Positions 43,703-53,929 of a DNA stretch of 64,000 nucleotides are shown piece after piece (the stretch's first letter is position 1; each line of letters starts with the position of its first letter). Under the pieces are notes generated by a model. It saw only the letters and a list, made by a program, of their open reading frames with translations, searched no databases and was not told where the DNA came from. The stretch is from NCBI RefSeq assembly GCF_964059235.1, contig NZ_OZ060452.1, positions 992,001-1,056,000 of the forward strand, written 5' to 3'. Source of the stretch: Candidatus Tisiphia endosymbiont of Nedyus quadrimaculatus. GTDB taxonomy: Bacteria > Pseudomonadota > Alphaproteobacteria > Rickettsiales > Rickettsiaceae. The position numbers and the translations under genes were made by a program.

Positions 43703-44866
43703 TTATACATTACTATTTTGAAATACTTTTAATTTGAATTCAGGAATCACTGCAAACAAATGATCAAAAATATCGGTTTGAATATCTTCATATATATCCC
43801 TTCTTGTTTCATTAGTAAAGACGTATAATTCTATTGGTAAACCATTAGGGGTTGGAGCTAACTGACGTACCAAAAATGTAAAATTTTGTTTATATATTGC
43901 AGGGTGATTTTTAAGATATTCTTTTACATATAATCTAAATATTTTTATGTTTGTTATATCACCATCTATAGATTCCAAATCCACTTTATTCATTACTTCC
44001 TTTGCAAGATATGGCGATTTTTTTAATTCCTGTATAAATACAGTTGGGACAAGTACAATACTGTTTATATCAATACAGATTGCTCTCTGAATTTTTCTTG
44101 CCACTGATTCAGTTATGCCACGCCAATTTACTACATTAGTTGTTAAAAGACTAGATGTCGGTATTGTTGAAATAGTTTGATCGGCATTTTTAATCTTAAC
44201 TACTGTAATAGTAATTTTTTCTACAGTACCTTCAATATTATACTGATGAACAGTAACAAAATCACCAATTCGTATTATATCCTGAGAAACAAGTTGTAAG
44301 CTTGCCAACAAACCTGTAACAGTATCTTTAAATAGGAAGGTTAACAACGCTGCTGCTGCTCCTAAACTAGTAAAAAATGCAGCAAGGGAAATATTCAAAA
44401 TACTAGAAATAATTATAATGATAGCAACAGAGACAATAAGTATTTTTGATATTTGTGTGTATAAACTTAAATAGGCTTGTACAGAAGTTGCCATTTTGTT
44501 TCGATAAATATCGGCAAAAGCCTCTATAAGAGATAGGGTTAGCAGTGTAACGAAGCTACCTGTATAGAGTGTTATTACAATATTCTTAATACTAATTATC
44601 CAATGTGGAGTAGGAAATGCCTGTAAGATATTGCCCCAAAATATAAGGTATAAACTTAGCAATGTATGTAATAAATAGGTGTATATAGAATATTTTTTAA
44701 ATATTTTTTCATAATCATAATGCCGTTTATTAATATAGTTTTTTATCATTGAAAATATTACTGTCTTAATAACGATAATCAGTGGAATGATTGAAACTAT
44801 CATAATTATTAACATTAAAGTTTCTTTATCGTATTTGTGATAAAGATTCCATAAATACTGTGTCAT
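43703..44866 (-). CDS. Small-conductance mechanosensitive channel (MscS family)
   Basis: 387 aa: about four N-terminal membrane segments (18-40, 60-82, 95-118, 138-165), then the pore helix region (SLAAFFTSLGAAAALLTFLFKDTVTGLLAS) and the MscS beta domain (IRIGDFVTVHQYNIEGTVEKITITVVKIKNADQTISTIPTSSL). The C-terminal cytoplasmic domain continues to the end. It releases osmolytes during hypo-osmotic shock. It heads a two-gene unit with the aldolase. More similar in layout to YbdG-type than to short MscS. Confidence 0.9.
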   Translation of the reverse strand: MTQYLWNLYHKYDKETLMLIIMIVSIIPLIIVIKTVIFSMIKNYINKRHYDYEKIFKKYSIYTYLLHTLLSLYLIFWGNILQAFPTPHWIISIKNIVITLYTGSFVTLLTLSLIEAFADIYRNKMATSVQAYLSLYTQISKILIVSVAIIIIISSILNISLAAFFTSLGAAAALLTFLFKDTVTGLLASLQLVSQDIIRIGDFVTVHQYNIEGTVEKITITVVKIKNADQTISTIPTSSLLTTNVVNWRGITESVARKIQRAICIDINSIVLVPTVFIQELKKSPYLAKEVMNKVDLESIDGDITNIKIFRLYVKEYLKNHPAIYKQNFTFLVRQLAPTPNGLPIELYVFTNETRRDIYEDIQTDIFDHLFAVIPEFKLKVFQNSNV

Positions 44867-45251
44867 ATAAACCTTTTTGATATTTGTTCATTGTATGATA
44901 TTAATTAGCCAACTATTAGTCTAATTAATTTGATGATTTAGTTAATATTTTTTCCAACACTTGCAATCTATCAAGTTGGTGTATATAATTAACCTCAACT
45001 ATCGATGTAATAAATTAATAGTAGGCTCAAGTAATCATCACCAGTAGGGGTGATGTCACCCTTGCTGCCATTATGTCACCCCTACTCACCATTATGTCAT
45101 CCCTGCTTCGGTGCGGGATCTAAAAAAATAGCCAAGAAAACTATTAGACTTTTTTAGACCCCTGCCTACGCAGGGGTGACATAAAAGGAGAGACAGGGAC
45201 ACCCTAGGCTATAAAACCGATGTCTTACATCGAATTGAAGTTAATTACCGT
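44867..45251. other. Intergenic region between MscS gene and lgt
   Basis: A divergent promoter region of 385 bp. The right 250 bp are a composite repeat (44990-45243) ending 8 bp before the lgt start. No gene. Confidence 0.6.
44990..45243. repeat. Composite intergenic repeat upstream of lgt
   Basis: AACCTCAACTATCGATGTAA at the left and TTACATCGAATTGAAGTT at the right are inverted ends. Between them lie several GTCACCCCT/GTCATCCCT modules in tandem plus GGGGTGACAT in the opposite sense. It has more internal modules than the 42775 copy. Confidence 0.8.
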
Positions 45252-46043
45252 ATGCTCTTCCCAAATATCAATCCTGTTATTTTTTCTATTGGACCATTTA
45301 CCGTTTATTGGTACTCCATGGCTTATGTTTTGGGTATAATAGTTGGGTGGTTCTATGCTTATAAAATTATAAAAAAATTCGACATTGGTGTTACCGCGAC
45401 AACTTTAGAAAATTTTGTTACTTGGGCTATTCTTGGCATCGTAATAGGTGGTAGATTAGGCTATGTGTTACTATATAATCCAATTAAATATTTTTCTGAT
45501 CCTATTCTCATTTTAAAAAGCTATGAAGGCGGTATGTCATTTCATGGGGGTATGATTGGTTTAATCGTGTCTAGTTATTTTTTCTGCCGCAAGTATAAAA
45601 TTAACCCCTTACTTTTAAGCGATATATTAGCCACAGTTTCTCCCATCGGTTTATTTCTAGGTAGAATAGCCAATTTTATTAATGGTGAATTATATGGCAG
45701 AGCAACTAAAATGCCATGGGGGATGGTTTTTCCAAATAGTGATCTACAAATAAGACACCCCAGCCAACTTTATGAGGCCTTTTCTGAAGGAGCTATATTA
45801 TTCTTAATTTTAGCTTATACCACTTTTAAATATAAAAGCATAAAGATTCATGGTTTGAATTTTGCTATATTTCTAATATTCTATTCTATATTTCGAATTA
45901 TTACAGAAATGTTTCGTGAGCCAGATTACCACATAGGCTTTATTTTTAATAACTTAACTATGGGGCAAATTTTATCATTACCTATGCTAATACTAGGAAT
46001 TTATTTAATAATACGAATTAGATGCCAATCGACTCCAAGATAA
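45252..46043 (+). CDS. lgt: Prolipoprotein diacylglyceryl transferase
   Basis: A 263-aa inner-membrane enzyme that transfers diacylglycerol from phosphatidylglycerol to the lipobox cysteine of prolipoproteins, the first step of lipoprotein maturation. Seven membrane segments are expected. Conserved blocks are [32 protein letters not shown] with the essential His, and the Lgt signature [14 protein letters not shown]. Full length. The last 22 nt overlap midA, so the two are coupled. Confidence 0.96.
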   Translation: MLFPNINPVIFSIGPFTVYWYSMAYVLGIIVGWFYAYKIIKKFDIGVTATTLENFVTWAILGIVIGGRLGYVLLYNPIKYFSDPILILKSYEGGMSFHGGMIGLIVSSYFFCRKYKINPLLLSDILATVSPIGLFLGRIANFINGELYGRATKMPWGMVFPNSDLQIRHPSQLYEAFSEGAILFLILAYTTFKYKSIKIHGLNFAIFLIFYSIFRIITEMFREPDYHIGFIFNNLTMGQILSLPMLILGIYLIIRIRCQSTPR

Positions 46044-47101
46044 GAAAACTTATTGAACAAAATGGTAGTATTAAGCTTGATGAAATGATGTTCCAAGTAA
46101 CGTCTGTATCCCCTTCTTCCTATTATCAAAAACAAAATAAGTTAGGTTGTCTAGGAGATTTTACCACAGCTCCAGAAATCTCTCAACTTTTTGGTGAAAT
46201 GATAGCTCTATGGGCTATTGACCAATGGTATAAAATGGGATGCCCTCGAAAAACTAATTTAGTTGAACTAGGTCCTGGACAAGGAGTATTAATGCGGGAT
46301 TTGCTCAATGTTGCTAAATTAGTTCCAGAATTCTACCAATCCCTTTCAATAGAATTGATTGAAATTAATCCTCATTTTATCAAGAAACAGAAAACAAACC
46401 TCAAATTAGCTGGTTTACCTATTAAACACCATACAGCAATACAATATATATCTAAAATTCCTTCTATTATAATAGCGAATGAATTCTTTGACGCTATGCC
46501 AATTAAGCAATATATTAAAAGCAAAGAACTTTGGTACGAGTCAATACTTATCATTGACCCAACTGATGGTAAAATTAAGTTCGATAAGATAGAGCTTGGT
46601 AAAGAATTGCAACACTACTTACTGCAAGAACACTCAAACGCATATGACGGAGCAGTAATAGAAGAATCACCTAAATCATTAGAAATCATAAAATTTATTA
46701 GCAAGCATATAATGAAATTTGGTGGGGCTAGCTTAGTTATTGATTACGGTTATGATATAGATCCAATAAAAAGAATGCGTAACCAATATGACCCTACTTT
46801 ACAAGCGATAAAAAATCATAAATATTGCCCACTGCTTGAAACTTTAGGAGAAGCTGACTTGTCAGCACATGTTGACTTCTATGCCTTAAAAACAATAGGC
46901 AAAGATATAGGAATAAATGTTTATGGATCAATAACACAACGTGATTTTCTAATTGCTAATGGTATATTATTACGAAGTAAACTATTGCAAAATAAATTAC
47001 CTACTATAGAGGCAAATATAATAGCAAAACAAGTTGATAGGCTAATAGCTCCCAATAAAATGGGACTATTGTTTAAAGTATTGTGCCTTGTACAGGAGTA
47101 A
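46022..47101 (+). CDS. SAM-dependent methyltransferase, MidA/NDUFAF7 family
   Basis: A 359-aa methyltransferase homologous to mitochondrial NDUFAF7, which dimethylates an arginine in a complex I subunit during assembly. Motifs are [35 protein letters not shown] (SAM binding), [12 protein letters not shown] and LVIDYGYD. The start overlaps lgt by 22 nt; ATGCCAATC at 46022 is the family-like start. Given nuoF in the genome, a role in complex I assembly is plausible. Confidence 0.9.
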   Translation: MPIDSKIRKLIEQNGSIKLDEMMFQVTSVSPSSYYQKQNKLGCLGDFTTAPEISQLFGEMIALWAIDQWYKMGCPRKTNLVELGPGQGVLMRDLLNVAKLVPEFYQSLSIELIEINPHFIKKQKTNLKLAGLPIKHHTAIQYISKIPSIIIANEFFDAMPIKQYIKSKELWYESILIIDPTDGKIKFDKIELGKELQHYLLQEHSNAYDGAVIEESPKSLEIIKFISKHIMKFGGASLVIDYGYDIDPIKRMRNQYDPTLQAIKNHKYCPLLETLGEADLSAHVDFYALKTIGKDIGINVYGSITQRDFLIANGILLRSKLLQNKLPTIEANIIAKQVDRLIAPNKMGLLFKVLCLVQE

Positions 47102-47116
47102 GGTATAATTCCACGG

Positions 47117-47207
47117 CGTCATTGCGAGGAGACCTTAGGTCGACGAAGCAATCTATATGACAAGCTTCATGGATTGCCACGCTCACGTACGTTCGCTCGC
47201 AATGACG
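47117..47207. repeat. Palindromic repeat of the GTCATTGCGAG type, copy 2
   Basis: GTCATTGCGAGGAGACC...GAAGCAATC on the left and GGATTGCC...CTCGCAATGAC on the right form an imperfect palindrome, as at 32914-33002. It lies between midA and a gene remnant. Confidence 0.75.
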
Positions 47208-47252
47208 GTTTAAGCCTTACAATAGTGCTTCGCTAATAGACGGTTTTTTAAC

Positions 47253-47330
47253 TTTCAACAGTTATGGGTTGAAGACCAGCAAGGTGATAAATATATTGTT
47301 GAAATAGAACGATTAAAAGAAAAAGTATAA
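47253..47330 (+). pseudogene. C-terminal remnant of an unknown gene
   Basis: An open frame without a start reads QQLWVEDQQGDKYIVEIERL then KEKV and stop. It begins at the edge of repeat DNA. It looks like the end of a coding region cut off by the repeat; identity unknown. The rest of 47102-47421 holds only the repeat and the parC leader. Confidence 0.3.
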
Positions 47331-47421
47331 TTTTTATTATTTAATACCATTTTGCTATTAGTGCTAGCATATATTTAGGATATTATACTAAACACGTAAT
47401 AAATATAAGAAAAAGTTTTGT

Positions 47422-49635
47422 ATGATAGATGATGCTAAAATAGAAAATATAGACTTTGGTAATGCATTATCAGAGCGTTACCTCTCTTATGCTCTATCAA
47501 CAATTATGTCAAGATCCTTGCCCGACGTTCGTGATGGGTTAAAACCAGTGCATCGCAGATTATTGTACGGCATGCTCCAACTAAGGTTAGAACCGACCTC
47601 CGCCCATAAGAAATGTGCAAGAGTTGTCGGTGATGTAATGGGTAAATATCACCCACATAGTGACGTTGCACTGTATGATACATTAGTACGTCTTGCACAA
47701 AATTTTTCTCTCAGATACCCACTAATTGATGGACAAGGAAATTTTGGTTCTATTGATGGAGATAACGCAGCAGCTATGCGTTATACAGAATCAAGAATGA
47801 CAGAAATTTGTACCTTATTAATGTCAGATATAGATCAAGATACTGTCGATTTTCGTGCTACATATGATGATTCCGATACCGAACCGGTAGTTATGCCCGC
47901 TATGTTTCCTAATTTACTGGCTAATGGTTCAGAAGGTATAGCAGTTGGAATGGCAACCAGTATACCACCACATAATTTACATGAATTATGTGATGCACTA
48001 ATATATTTAATTGACCATCCTCAATCAAATGTTAACGATATTTTGCAATTTGTCAAAGGTCCTGACTTTCCAACCGGTGGAATAATTATTGATAGAATAG
48101 ATTCAATCCGCCAAGCCTATAGCGTGGGGCGTGGTAGCTTTAGAGTAAGAGCAAGATGGGCAAAGGAAGACCTAAGTTATGGTTTATATCAGATAGTAAT
48201 TACTGAAATACCTTATCAAGTACAAAAATCTAAACTTATCGAACAAATAGCTGCACTGTTAAAAGACAAAAAAATTCCTTTAATAAGCAATATTAGAGAT
48301 GAATCTACAGAAGATATAAGATTAATTATTGAACCTAGGGATCGTAATTGTGATCCTAATGTTATTATGGAATCATTATTCAAACTTACAGTTTTAGAGA
48401 ATAGAATTCAGCTTAATATGAATGTTATAGGTTCAAATAATATTCCTAAAGTAGCTAATATACTGGAAATATTGCAGGAGTTTTTATTACACCGACAAAA
48501 TGTTATTACTCGCAGATCTCAATTTCTTATTGGCAAAATTGAACATAGGTTGGAAGTTCTCAAGGGTCTAAGGATAGCTTACTTAAATTTGGATGAAATA
48601 ATTAAAATTATTCGTGAAGAAGATGAAGCTAAACAAGTAATGATAGCTAAGTTTGCTTTAACTGATGTGCAAGTTGAAGCAATTCTTAATACAAGATTGC
48701 GATCTTTAAGAAAATTGGAAGAACAAGAAATTATTAACGAGCATAATCTACTCGAAAAAGAGCATGCAAATTTACAGAAAATTCTACAAGATCCGAGTGA
48801 ATTAAAAAAGATAGTTAAGAAAGAAGTTAAAATGGTGCAAACAAAGTTTGGTTTTAGCACTAAATTGGGGTTACGCCGAACTAGTTTTGAAGAGGCTAAT
48901 ATTGTCGCTCAAATTGTTGATATTTCAGCCTTTATAGCCAAAGAACCTCTTACCATAATATGTTCCAAGATGGGGTGGATTCGCTCTTTAAAAGGTCATA
49001 ATAACGATTTATCAACTGTTAAATATAAGGAAGGAGACGCAGAAAATTTTATTCTAGAAGGCTATACTACCGACAAGATTCTTATATTGAGTGCAGCGGG
49101 GCGTTTTTTCACTATCCTAGCCGATAATATATTTAGAGGCAAAGGCAATGGAGAATCTATAAAGCTGATAATAGATATAGGCAATGAAGAAATAGTAAGC
49201 ATGTTGGTTTATAGGTCTACCCAAAAACTTTTATTGGCAAGTAGTATTAGCAAAGGCTTTATCATTGATTCAGATGAGGTAGTAGCACAAACTAAACTCG
49301 GTAAGCAAATTATGCAAATTCCTGCAAATCATTCCTGTATTGCTTGTGTGCCTGTAGAAGGTGATTGTATAGCTTGTATAGGTGAGAACCGGAAATTATT
49401 AGTATTTAAACTAGACGAAATACCAATAATGAAACGAGGACAAGGTGTAATTTTACAAAAGTTCAAAAATGCTAAACTTATGGATGTCAAGATATTTGAT
49501 AGTAGTTTAGGACTAAGCTGGAAAATAGGAGACAAGACTAGGGTAGAGAAAGATCTTTTACCATTTCTTGGACGACGAGGTTCGGTTGGTAAAATCCCTC
49601 CTAGTGGATTCCCTAAAAATAATAAATTTTCTTAA
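47422..49635 (+). CDS. parC: DNA topoisomerase IV subunit A
   Basis: A 737-aa type IIA topoisomerase subunit that decatenates chromosomes with ParE. The N-terminal breakage-reunion domain has [34 protein letters not shown] and the active-site Tyr in [11 protein letters not shown] (about residue 118). The length and lack of a GyrA-type QRRGGKG box favour ParC over GyrA. The C-terminal beta-pinwheel region begins after residue 500. It is followed 11 nt later by ctaB. Confidence 0.95.
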   Translation: MIDDAKIENIDFGNALSERYLSYALSTIMSRSLPDVRDGLKPVHRRLLYGMLQLRLEPTSAHKKCARVVGDVMGKYHPHSDVALYDTLVRLAQNFSLRYPLIDGQGNFGSIDGDNAAAMRYTESRMTEICTLLMSDIDQDTVDFRATYDDSDTEPVVMPAMFPNLLANGSEGIAVGMATSIPPHNLHELCDALIYLIDHPQSNVNDILQFVKGPDFPTGGIIIDRIDSIRQAYSVGRGSFRVRARWAKEDLSYGLYQIVITEIPYQVQKSKLIEQIAALLKDKKIPLISNIRDESTEDIRLIIEPRDRNCDPNVIMESLFKLTVLENRIQLNMNVIGSNNIPKVANILEILQEFLLHRQNVITRRSQFLIGKIEHRLEVLKGLRIAYLNLDEIIKIIREEDEAKQVMIAKFALTDVQVEAILNTRLRSLRKLEEQEIINEHNLLEKEHANLQKILQDPSELKKIVKKEVKMVQTKFGFSTKLGLRRTSFEEANIVAQIVDISAFIAKEPLTIICSKMGWIRSLKGHNNDLSTVKYKEGDAENFILEGYTTDKILILSAAGRFFTILADNIFRGKGNGESIKLIIDIGNEEIVSMLVYRSTQKLLLASSISKGFIIDSDEVVAQTKLGKQIMQIPANHSCIACVPVEGDCIACIGENRKLLVFKLDEIPIMKRGQGVILQKFKNAKLMDVKIFDSSLGLSWKIGDKTRVEKDLLPFLGRRGSVGKIPPSGFPKNNKFS

Positions 49636-49646
49636 GATAAAGATAT

Positions 49647-50570
49647 ATGAATAATTCCTCTAATTATATTAATAGACCTCTTACAAAACTAGAGATGAAT
49701 ACTACTCAAAAAAGCTCTAATAGCTCAGTTATGGACTATATCCTACTCATGAAGCCAAGAGTTATGGCACTTGTTGTATTTACCAGCTTTTCTGGTCTAT
49801 GGCTTGCTCCATACCCCATTCATCCATTTATAGCTTGCATCGCTATGCTCTGTATTACACTTGGAGCTGGTAGTAGTGCAGCTATTAACATGTGGTATGA
49901 TAGGGATATTGATGCGATAATGAAACGTACACAAAACAGGCCTCTAGTTATTGGGGTTATAGAACCACAGGATGCTTTAGCTTTTGGTGTGGTTGTGGGG
50001 TTCTTCTCAGTTTTTCTGATGGGACTTTGTGTTAATCTACTATCTGCTTTATTATTACTAATAACCATATTGTATTATATCTTCATTTATACCATGTGGC
50101 TAAAACGTTCAACAATGCAAAATATAGTTATTGGAGGGGTTGCAGGTGCATTGCCTCCTATGATTGGCTGGGCAACAGTAACTAATGAGATTTCACTTTT
50201 CTCCTTTTCTTTATTTATGATTATTCTAACTTGGACACCGCCACACTCGTGGGCATTAGCAATTTTTCGCTCAGAAGACTACAAAAATTGTGGTGTCCCG
50301 ATGATGCCGGTGGTAAAGGGAGAATATTATACCAAGAAGCAAATTCTTGCCTATAGTATAATTATGTTTATTACTTCATTTACGCCCTTTTTTTTAGCAA
50401 TAAGTAATCTTGTATATTTAGTAACTGCATTTATACTGGGTATAATTTTTTTATACTATGCTGTCTCTCTGTTTAGTGATAAAGATCATAAACAAGCTAA
50501 AAAACTATTTGCCTATTCAATATTTTATCTTTTTAGTATTTTTTTAACATTGGATTTCTCTCGAAACTAG
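49647..50570 (+). CDS. ctaB: Protoheme IX farnesyltransferase
   Basis: A 307-aa UbiA-superfamily membrane enzyme that converts haem b and farnesyl diphosphate to haem o for terminal oxidases. The prenyl-diphosphate site is [20 protein letters not shown] (Asn/Asp pattern), and the second Asp-rich loop region is [21 protein letters not shown]. Nine membrane segments are expected. It is located 11 nt after parC and probably co-transcribed. Also called cyoE. Confidence 0.95.
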   Translation: MNNSSNYINRPLTKLEMNTTQKSSNSSVMDYILLMKPRVMALVVFTSFSGLWLAPYPIHPFIACIAMLCITLGAGSSAAINMWYDRDIDAIMKRTQNRPLVIGVIEPQDALAFGVVVGFFSVFLMGLCVNLLSALLLLITILYYIFIYTMWLKRSTMQNIVIGGVAGALPPMIGWATVTNEISLFSFSLFMIILTWTPPHSWALAIFRSEDYKNCGVPMMPVVKGEYYTKKQILAYSIIMFITSFTPFFLAISNLVYLVTAFILGIIFLYYAVSLFSDKDHKQAKKLFAYSIFYLFSIFLTLDFSRN

Positions 50571-50584
50571 CCGTTTGCGGAGGG

Positions 50585-50756
50585 GGCATTGTTGCATGGA
50601 TCAAAAACGATGTCATTCCTGCGAAAGCAGGAATCTAAAAAATAGCCTGCAAAGGCTATTAAATATTATAGATTCCTGCCTACGCGGGAATGACATAAAC
50701 TCTTACCGGGATACACCCTAGGCTATTAAAACGATGTCTTACATCGAATGAGGTTA
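50585..50756. repeat. Composite intergenic repeat after ctaB
   Basis: Modules GTCATTCCTGCG...GCAGGAATC and ATTCCTGCC...GGGAATGACAT. Right end ACACCCTAGGCTATTAAAACG and TTACATCGAATGAGGTT. Shares the tail of the 42775/44990/61950 family. Confidence 0.75.
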
Positions 50757-50777
50757 AATTACCACATGAGCAACTAT

Positions 50778-50822
50778 CCCTCCTACCTCAAAAGCTGTTA
50801 ATGGCTTTGAAGTAGGAGGAAT
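50778..50822. terminator. Terminator-like hairpin downstream of the TPR gene
   Basis: CCTCCTAC...AAAGC and GCTTT...GTAGGAGG pair around a GTTAATG loop (50781-50817), followed by AATAATTTA. It could terminate either ctaB or the TPR gene. The T run is weak. Confidence 0.45.
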
Positions 50823-50858
50823 AATTTATGGGGCTTTATTCACTATTTATGAATAGCC

Positions 50859-53159
50859 TTAATAATTGCTATTAGCACACTCACCGATGAGGTATGCAGT
50901 AGATTCTTCAGTAGGGGGATAATAAAAAGTACTAGAATATTTAGGCAGAGCAACATAAGGACAATTATGTTCGTATGTTTTTTTCATATCCTGACTTAAT
51001 TCTAGATTGTCTTTTAGAACAGAAAAAGCCTTTGAATATAACGTATATGCTTGATAACTAGGGAATGTTGTAAGCGGCATTTGCTTAGCTAACTGTTTTA
51101 ATTGCTCAGCAATCTCTTGTCTTTTATTAACATCTGTATGTGTATAACAATCTAGAGCTTGTACTTTCTGATATATTTTATTGGAAGATAAACAGACCTT
51201 AACTAAGCACTCCCTCTCTGCAGCACTATATTCATTTTGAGCAACAGTCTTGGATACTATAGTAGTCCTATGATTATCCATTTCATAATTACCGCGTTCA
51301 TCTTTAAAATAAATACGTATACTAATAGCTTTACTATAAATTTGTTCAGCTTTTGGTTGATTTGAAGATAAAAGAACCCCAGCTAAATTTAGCAAAACTA
51401 TCTGATCATTGGTAGCTTCCCATATATTTGGATCAAGTTCAAGAGCCTTTTCACAAACTATTCTTGCTTTCTCCATTTTATTTAAAGACAAAAGAGCATC
51501 AGCAAGAAGTACCAAAATTTTAGGATTCTCTATCTCTTTATATACATCAGGATTCTTTTCAACGGCTTCATTCAAAAGTTTTTTAGCCTTATCTTTAGCA
51601 GGGTCATACTTTGAATCATACCACTCAAGCGACGGAATCAAGTCAGCTAACTTAGTTAACTCATTTTTAACCTCTTCGGCAAGAGGAGTAACGACCGGAG
51701 CTGTAGGGGCTGTGGGAGCTGTGGGGGTAACAAGTTTCAAATATGGATGACTACTTATATTGACAGTGCTATACGGTGGTGGTAGAGATGAAGTAGGAGA
51801 AAAGTCACCGGCTTCATCCACTTCCACTTTAGTATCTTTTGTATATGAAGCTTTAAGTGCCTCTAATTTAGTATTGAATACAGTGTTAACTTTCTCTAAT
51901 TCATCTTTTAATTGAGCTTCGTATTTAGCTTTAATTTCCTTTATCTGTTCCTGCTGTTCAGCACGAGTTAAAGCCTTCTCATACTTATTGGAAGCTTCTT
52001 CATATTTATCTTTAAGTTTTTCAAGTTCTTTTCCAGCTTGCCTTACCACAGGGTCTACAGATAGAGCTGCAGATGCACTCGGTTTGTATTTTGAAGCATA
52101 GCTAGCGGCTTTGGCAGCAAGTTTTGTATCACCAACTATGGACAACTTGTCTTCTAATACTTTAAAGGTATCATGAATAACATCGTATGGTACATCTTTG
52201 TCTTTAGATAATTTTGACTTACAATCCTGATAAGCTTTCTCGTAACATTCTTTAGCCTCTAATTTGTTTCCAGCATCTGCCAAGTCATCACCTTGTTCTA
52301 TAAGAATCTTAACTGGATTCGGTTTGTACTTTGAAGCATAGGTAGCAGCTTCGGCAGCAAATTTTGTATCACCAACTACGGAAAACTTGTCTGCTAATTC
52401 TTTAAAGGTATCATGAATAACATAGTATTGTACATCTCCGTCTTTAGGTAATTTTGACTTACAATACTGATAAGCGTTCTTGTAATATTCTTTAGCCACT
52501 GATGTTTTTCCATTAGCTACCAAGTCATCACCTTGTTTTATAAAAATCTTAGCGTGCATGGCAAATATCTGAAAATTATTGCTATGTTTAGTCAAATAGT
52601 CTAGCTTTGTAACAGCTGCATCATATTTTTTGTCATTAAGTAATGAGTTTACTTCTTCTTTTATCTTAATTAGCGATTCTTTGTATAGTGTTTCAATATT
52701 CTTTATACAGTTTTTTGCATTTTTATTTATATTTTTTTTATACTCAACATTCCAGCGTTCTAATGCTATAAGAGCGGATGGTTTAGCAATATTGAACATG
52801 TCTTTTAAGGACTTTTCATGTGTTGAAAATTCTCCTTTTTGCCAAGCTATAACAGCTTTATCCTCGCATATCTTAAAGAGTAACGGATTTTTTTTCGTAT
52901 CTGAAAGTTCAGATTTTTGTATATCTTCATATAAATCTTGATATTCTTTCAGGGGTACTATATCACCATGTTTTTTTAAAGTTCCAAGCACATCTTGGAA
53001 AGATTGAAATTTAATCTTTAATTTGGCATCTAAAATAGGATCAGTACTAGTATCATTACTAGCACCCCTTAGGCTAGAACTTCTACCTAGAGTAGCGCTA
53101 TTACCTACACTAGTAGAACTCTTATCTGGACTAGATTTCTTATGAAACACTTTAAACAT
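50859..53159 (-). CDS. TPR/coiled-coil protein of unknown function with tandem repeats
   Basis: 766 aa, no signal peptide or membrane segment. The Ser-rich N-terminus (1-45) is followed by a helical region. Two consecutive ~80-residue repeats lie at about 205-285 and 286-366 (QGDDLxxxGxxxxAKExYxxAYQxCKSKL ... DTFKxLxDKxSxVGDTKxAA), and their DNA is duplicated too. A coiled coil follows at 375-440, then PTAPTAPTAP, then TPR-like helices at 510-620 (ARIVCEKALELDPNIWEATND, AEQIYSKAI). TPRs bind partner proteins. A scaffold or secreted effector is possible, but no direct evidence is seen. Confidence 0.75.
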   Translation of the reverse strand: MFKVFHKKSSPDKSSTSVGNSATLGRSSSLRGASNDTSTDPILDAKLKIKFQSFQDVLGTLKKHGDIVPLKEYQDLYEDIQKSELSDTKKNPLLFKICEDKAVIAWQKGEFSTHEKSLKDMFNIAKPSALIALERWNVEYKKNINKNAKNCIKNIETLYKESLIKIKEEVNSLLNDKKYDAAVTKLDYLTKHSNNFQIFAMHAKIFIKQGDDLVANGKTSVAKEYYKNAYQYCKSKLPKDGDVQYYVIHDTFKELADKFSVVGDTKFAAEAATYASKYKPNPVKILIEQGDDLADAGNKLEAKECYEKAYQDCKSKLSKDKDVPYDVIHDTFKVLEDKLSIVGDTKLAAKAASYASKYKPSASAALSVDPVVRQAGKELEKLKDKYEEASNKYEKALTRAEQQEQIKEIKAKYEAQLKDELEKVNTVFNTKLEALKASYTKDTKVEVDEAGDFSPTSSLPPPYSTVNISSHPYLKLVTPTAPTAPTAPVVTPLAEEVKNELTKLADLIPSLEWYDSKYDPAKDKAKKLLNEAVEKNPDVYKEIENPKILVLLADALLSLNKMEKARIVCEKALELDPNIWEATNDQIVLLNLAGVLLSSNQPKAEQIYSKAISIRIYFKDERGNYEMDNHRTTIVSKTVAQNEYSAAERECLVKVCLSSNKIYQKVQALDCYTHTDVNKRQEIAEQLKQLAKQMPLTTFPSYQAYTLYSKAFSVLKDNLELSQDMKKTYEHNCPYVALPKYSSTFYYPPTEESTAYLIGECANSNY
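52080..52559 (-). repeat. Tandem 240-bp duplication inside the TPR gene
   Basis: Two adjacent 240-bp units (52080-52319 and 52320-52559) are clearly alike, for example GTATCACCAACTA(T/C)GGA and TAATTTTGACTTACAATNCT. An exact multiple of three keeps the frame. Divergence between units shows the duplication is not very recent. Confidence 0.8.
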
Positions 53160-53437
53160 AATATCCTCTACTTATTGTTTTATTATTTAATTAGTAGCAG
53201 TTAGATTTTATATTATCTAAACCTGCTGGCTAAACTTTAGTTGTGTTACTACACACAGAGCTGTCATCCGAGCTATGGCGGGAATCCAAAAAATAGCCTG
53301 CAAAGGCTATTAGATCAGATTCCCGCCGTTGCTGAGAATGACAGCGTTTGTACTACTGGTACTCCAGTACTACAACTTATAGTATGTAGAAATAGGCTCT
53401 TGCATAACTTCATCATTGTAAGGCAATCTTGTTGTCA

Positions 53438-53496
53438 AAATTAAGCAAGGAATTATACATATTTTGATCCACTTATGCTCCTTGCTTAATTTTTTT
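53438..53496 (+). terminator. Long-loop hairpin with T run
   Basis: AAATTAAGCAAGGA (53438-53451) pairs with TCCTTGCTTAATTT (53479-53492), 14 bp perfect, followed by TTTTT. The 27-nt loop is long for an intrinsic terminator, and no upstream gene on this strand is evident, so it may be a small-RNA end or a repeat. Confidence 0.4.
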
Positions 53497-53703
53497 CCAA
53501 AACTTCCTCTTTCATAATTTAGCGATACAAGACGTCTGCAGTAAATTAAGACAGGTTTATAGCCAGTAATCAAGTAATATCATATAACATCACGAAAATT
53601 ATATTAATAACCATAATAAATAGTAACTTTTTTGTAACGTATGGTATCTTTGCAAATACTTCAAGTTTTTCAGTATAGCGAACTTGAGAAGGTTTTAACC
53701 ATA

Positions 53704-53929
53704 CTAATAACCTCAATTTGATGTAAAACATCGGTTTAATAGCCTAGGGTGTCATCCCTACCTCTTCAGATGTCACCCCTGCTTTCGCTGGGACGATGTT
53801 ATTCCAGCATACTATGTCAACCCTGCGAAGGCAGGTATCTAGATTCCCGCCTACGCGGGAATGACATTAACCCTAGCAAGGGCGAGTAGGGGTGACATAA
53901 TGGCGGCAGGGAGAACATCGTGCTGATGA
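53704..53929. repeat. Composite intergenic repeat after the EAL gene
   Basis: Left end AACCTCAATTTGATGTAA and CCTAGGGTGTCATCCC, then tandem modules GTCACCCCTGC, GTCAACCCTGCG, ATTCCCGCC...GGGAATGACATT and GGGGTGACATAATGG. It abuts the stop codon of the EAL gene at 53930. Confidence 0.75.

Larger units (their letters stand above)
53160..53929. other. Gene-free region with several repeats
   Basis: 770 bp. Contains a palindromic module pair at 53255-53345 (GCGGGAATCC...GATTCCCGC), a hairpin at 53438-53496 and a composite repeat at 53704-53929. No convincing gene; the longest frames are repeat-derived. Confidence 0.6.

Noticed and set aside
47422-49635. Assignment as gyrA
   Set aside because: At 737 aa and without a GyrA-box, ParC fits better.
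53241-53573. Two short frames on opposite strands between the TPR and EAL genes
   Set aside because: Both are made of palindromic repeat modules and a hairpin; no protein-like pattern.
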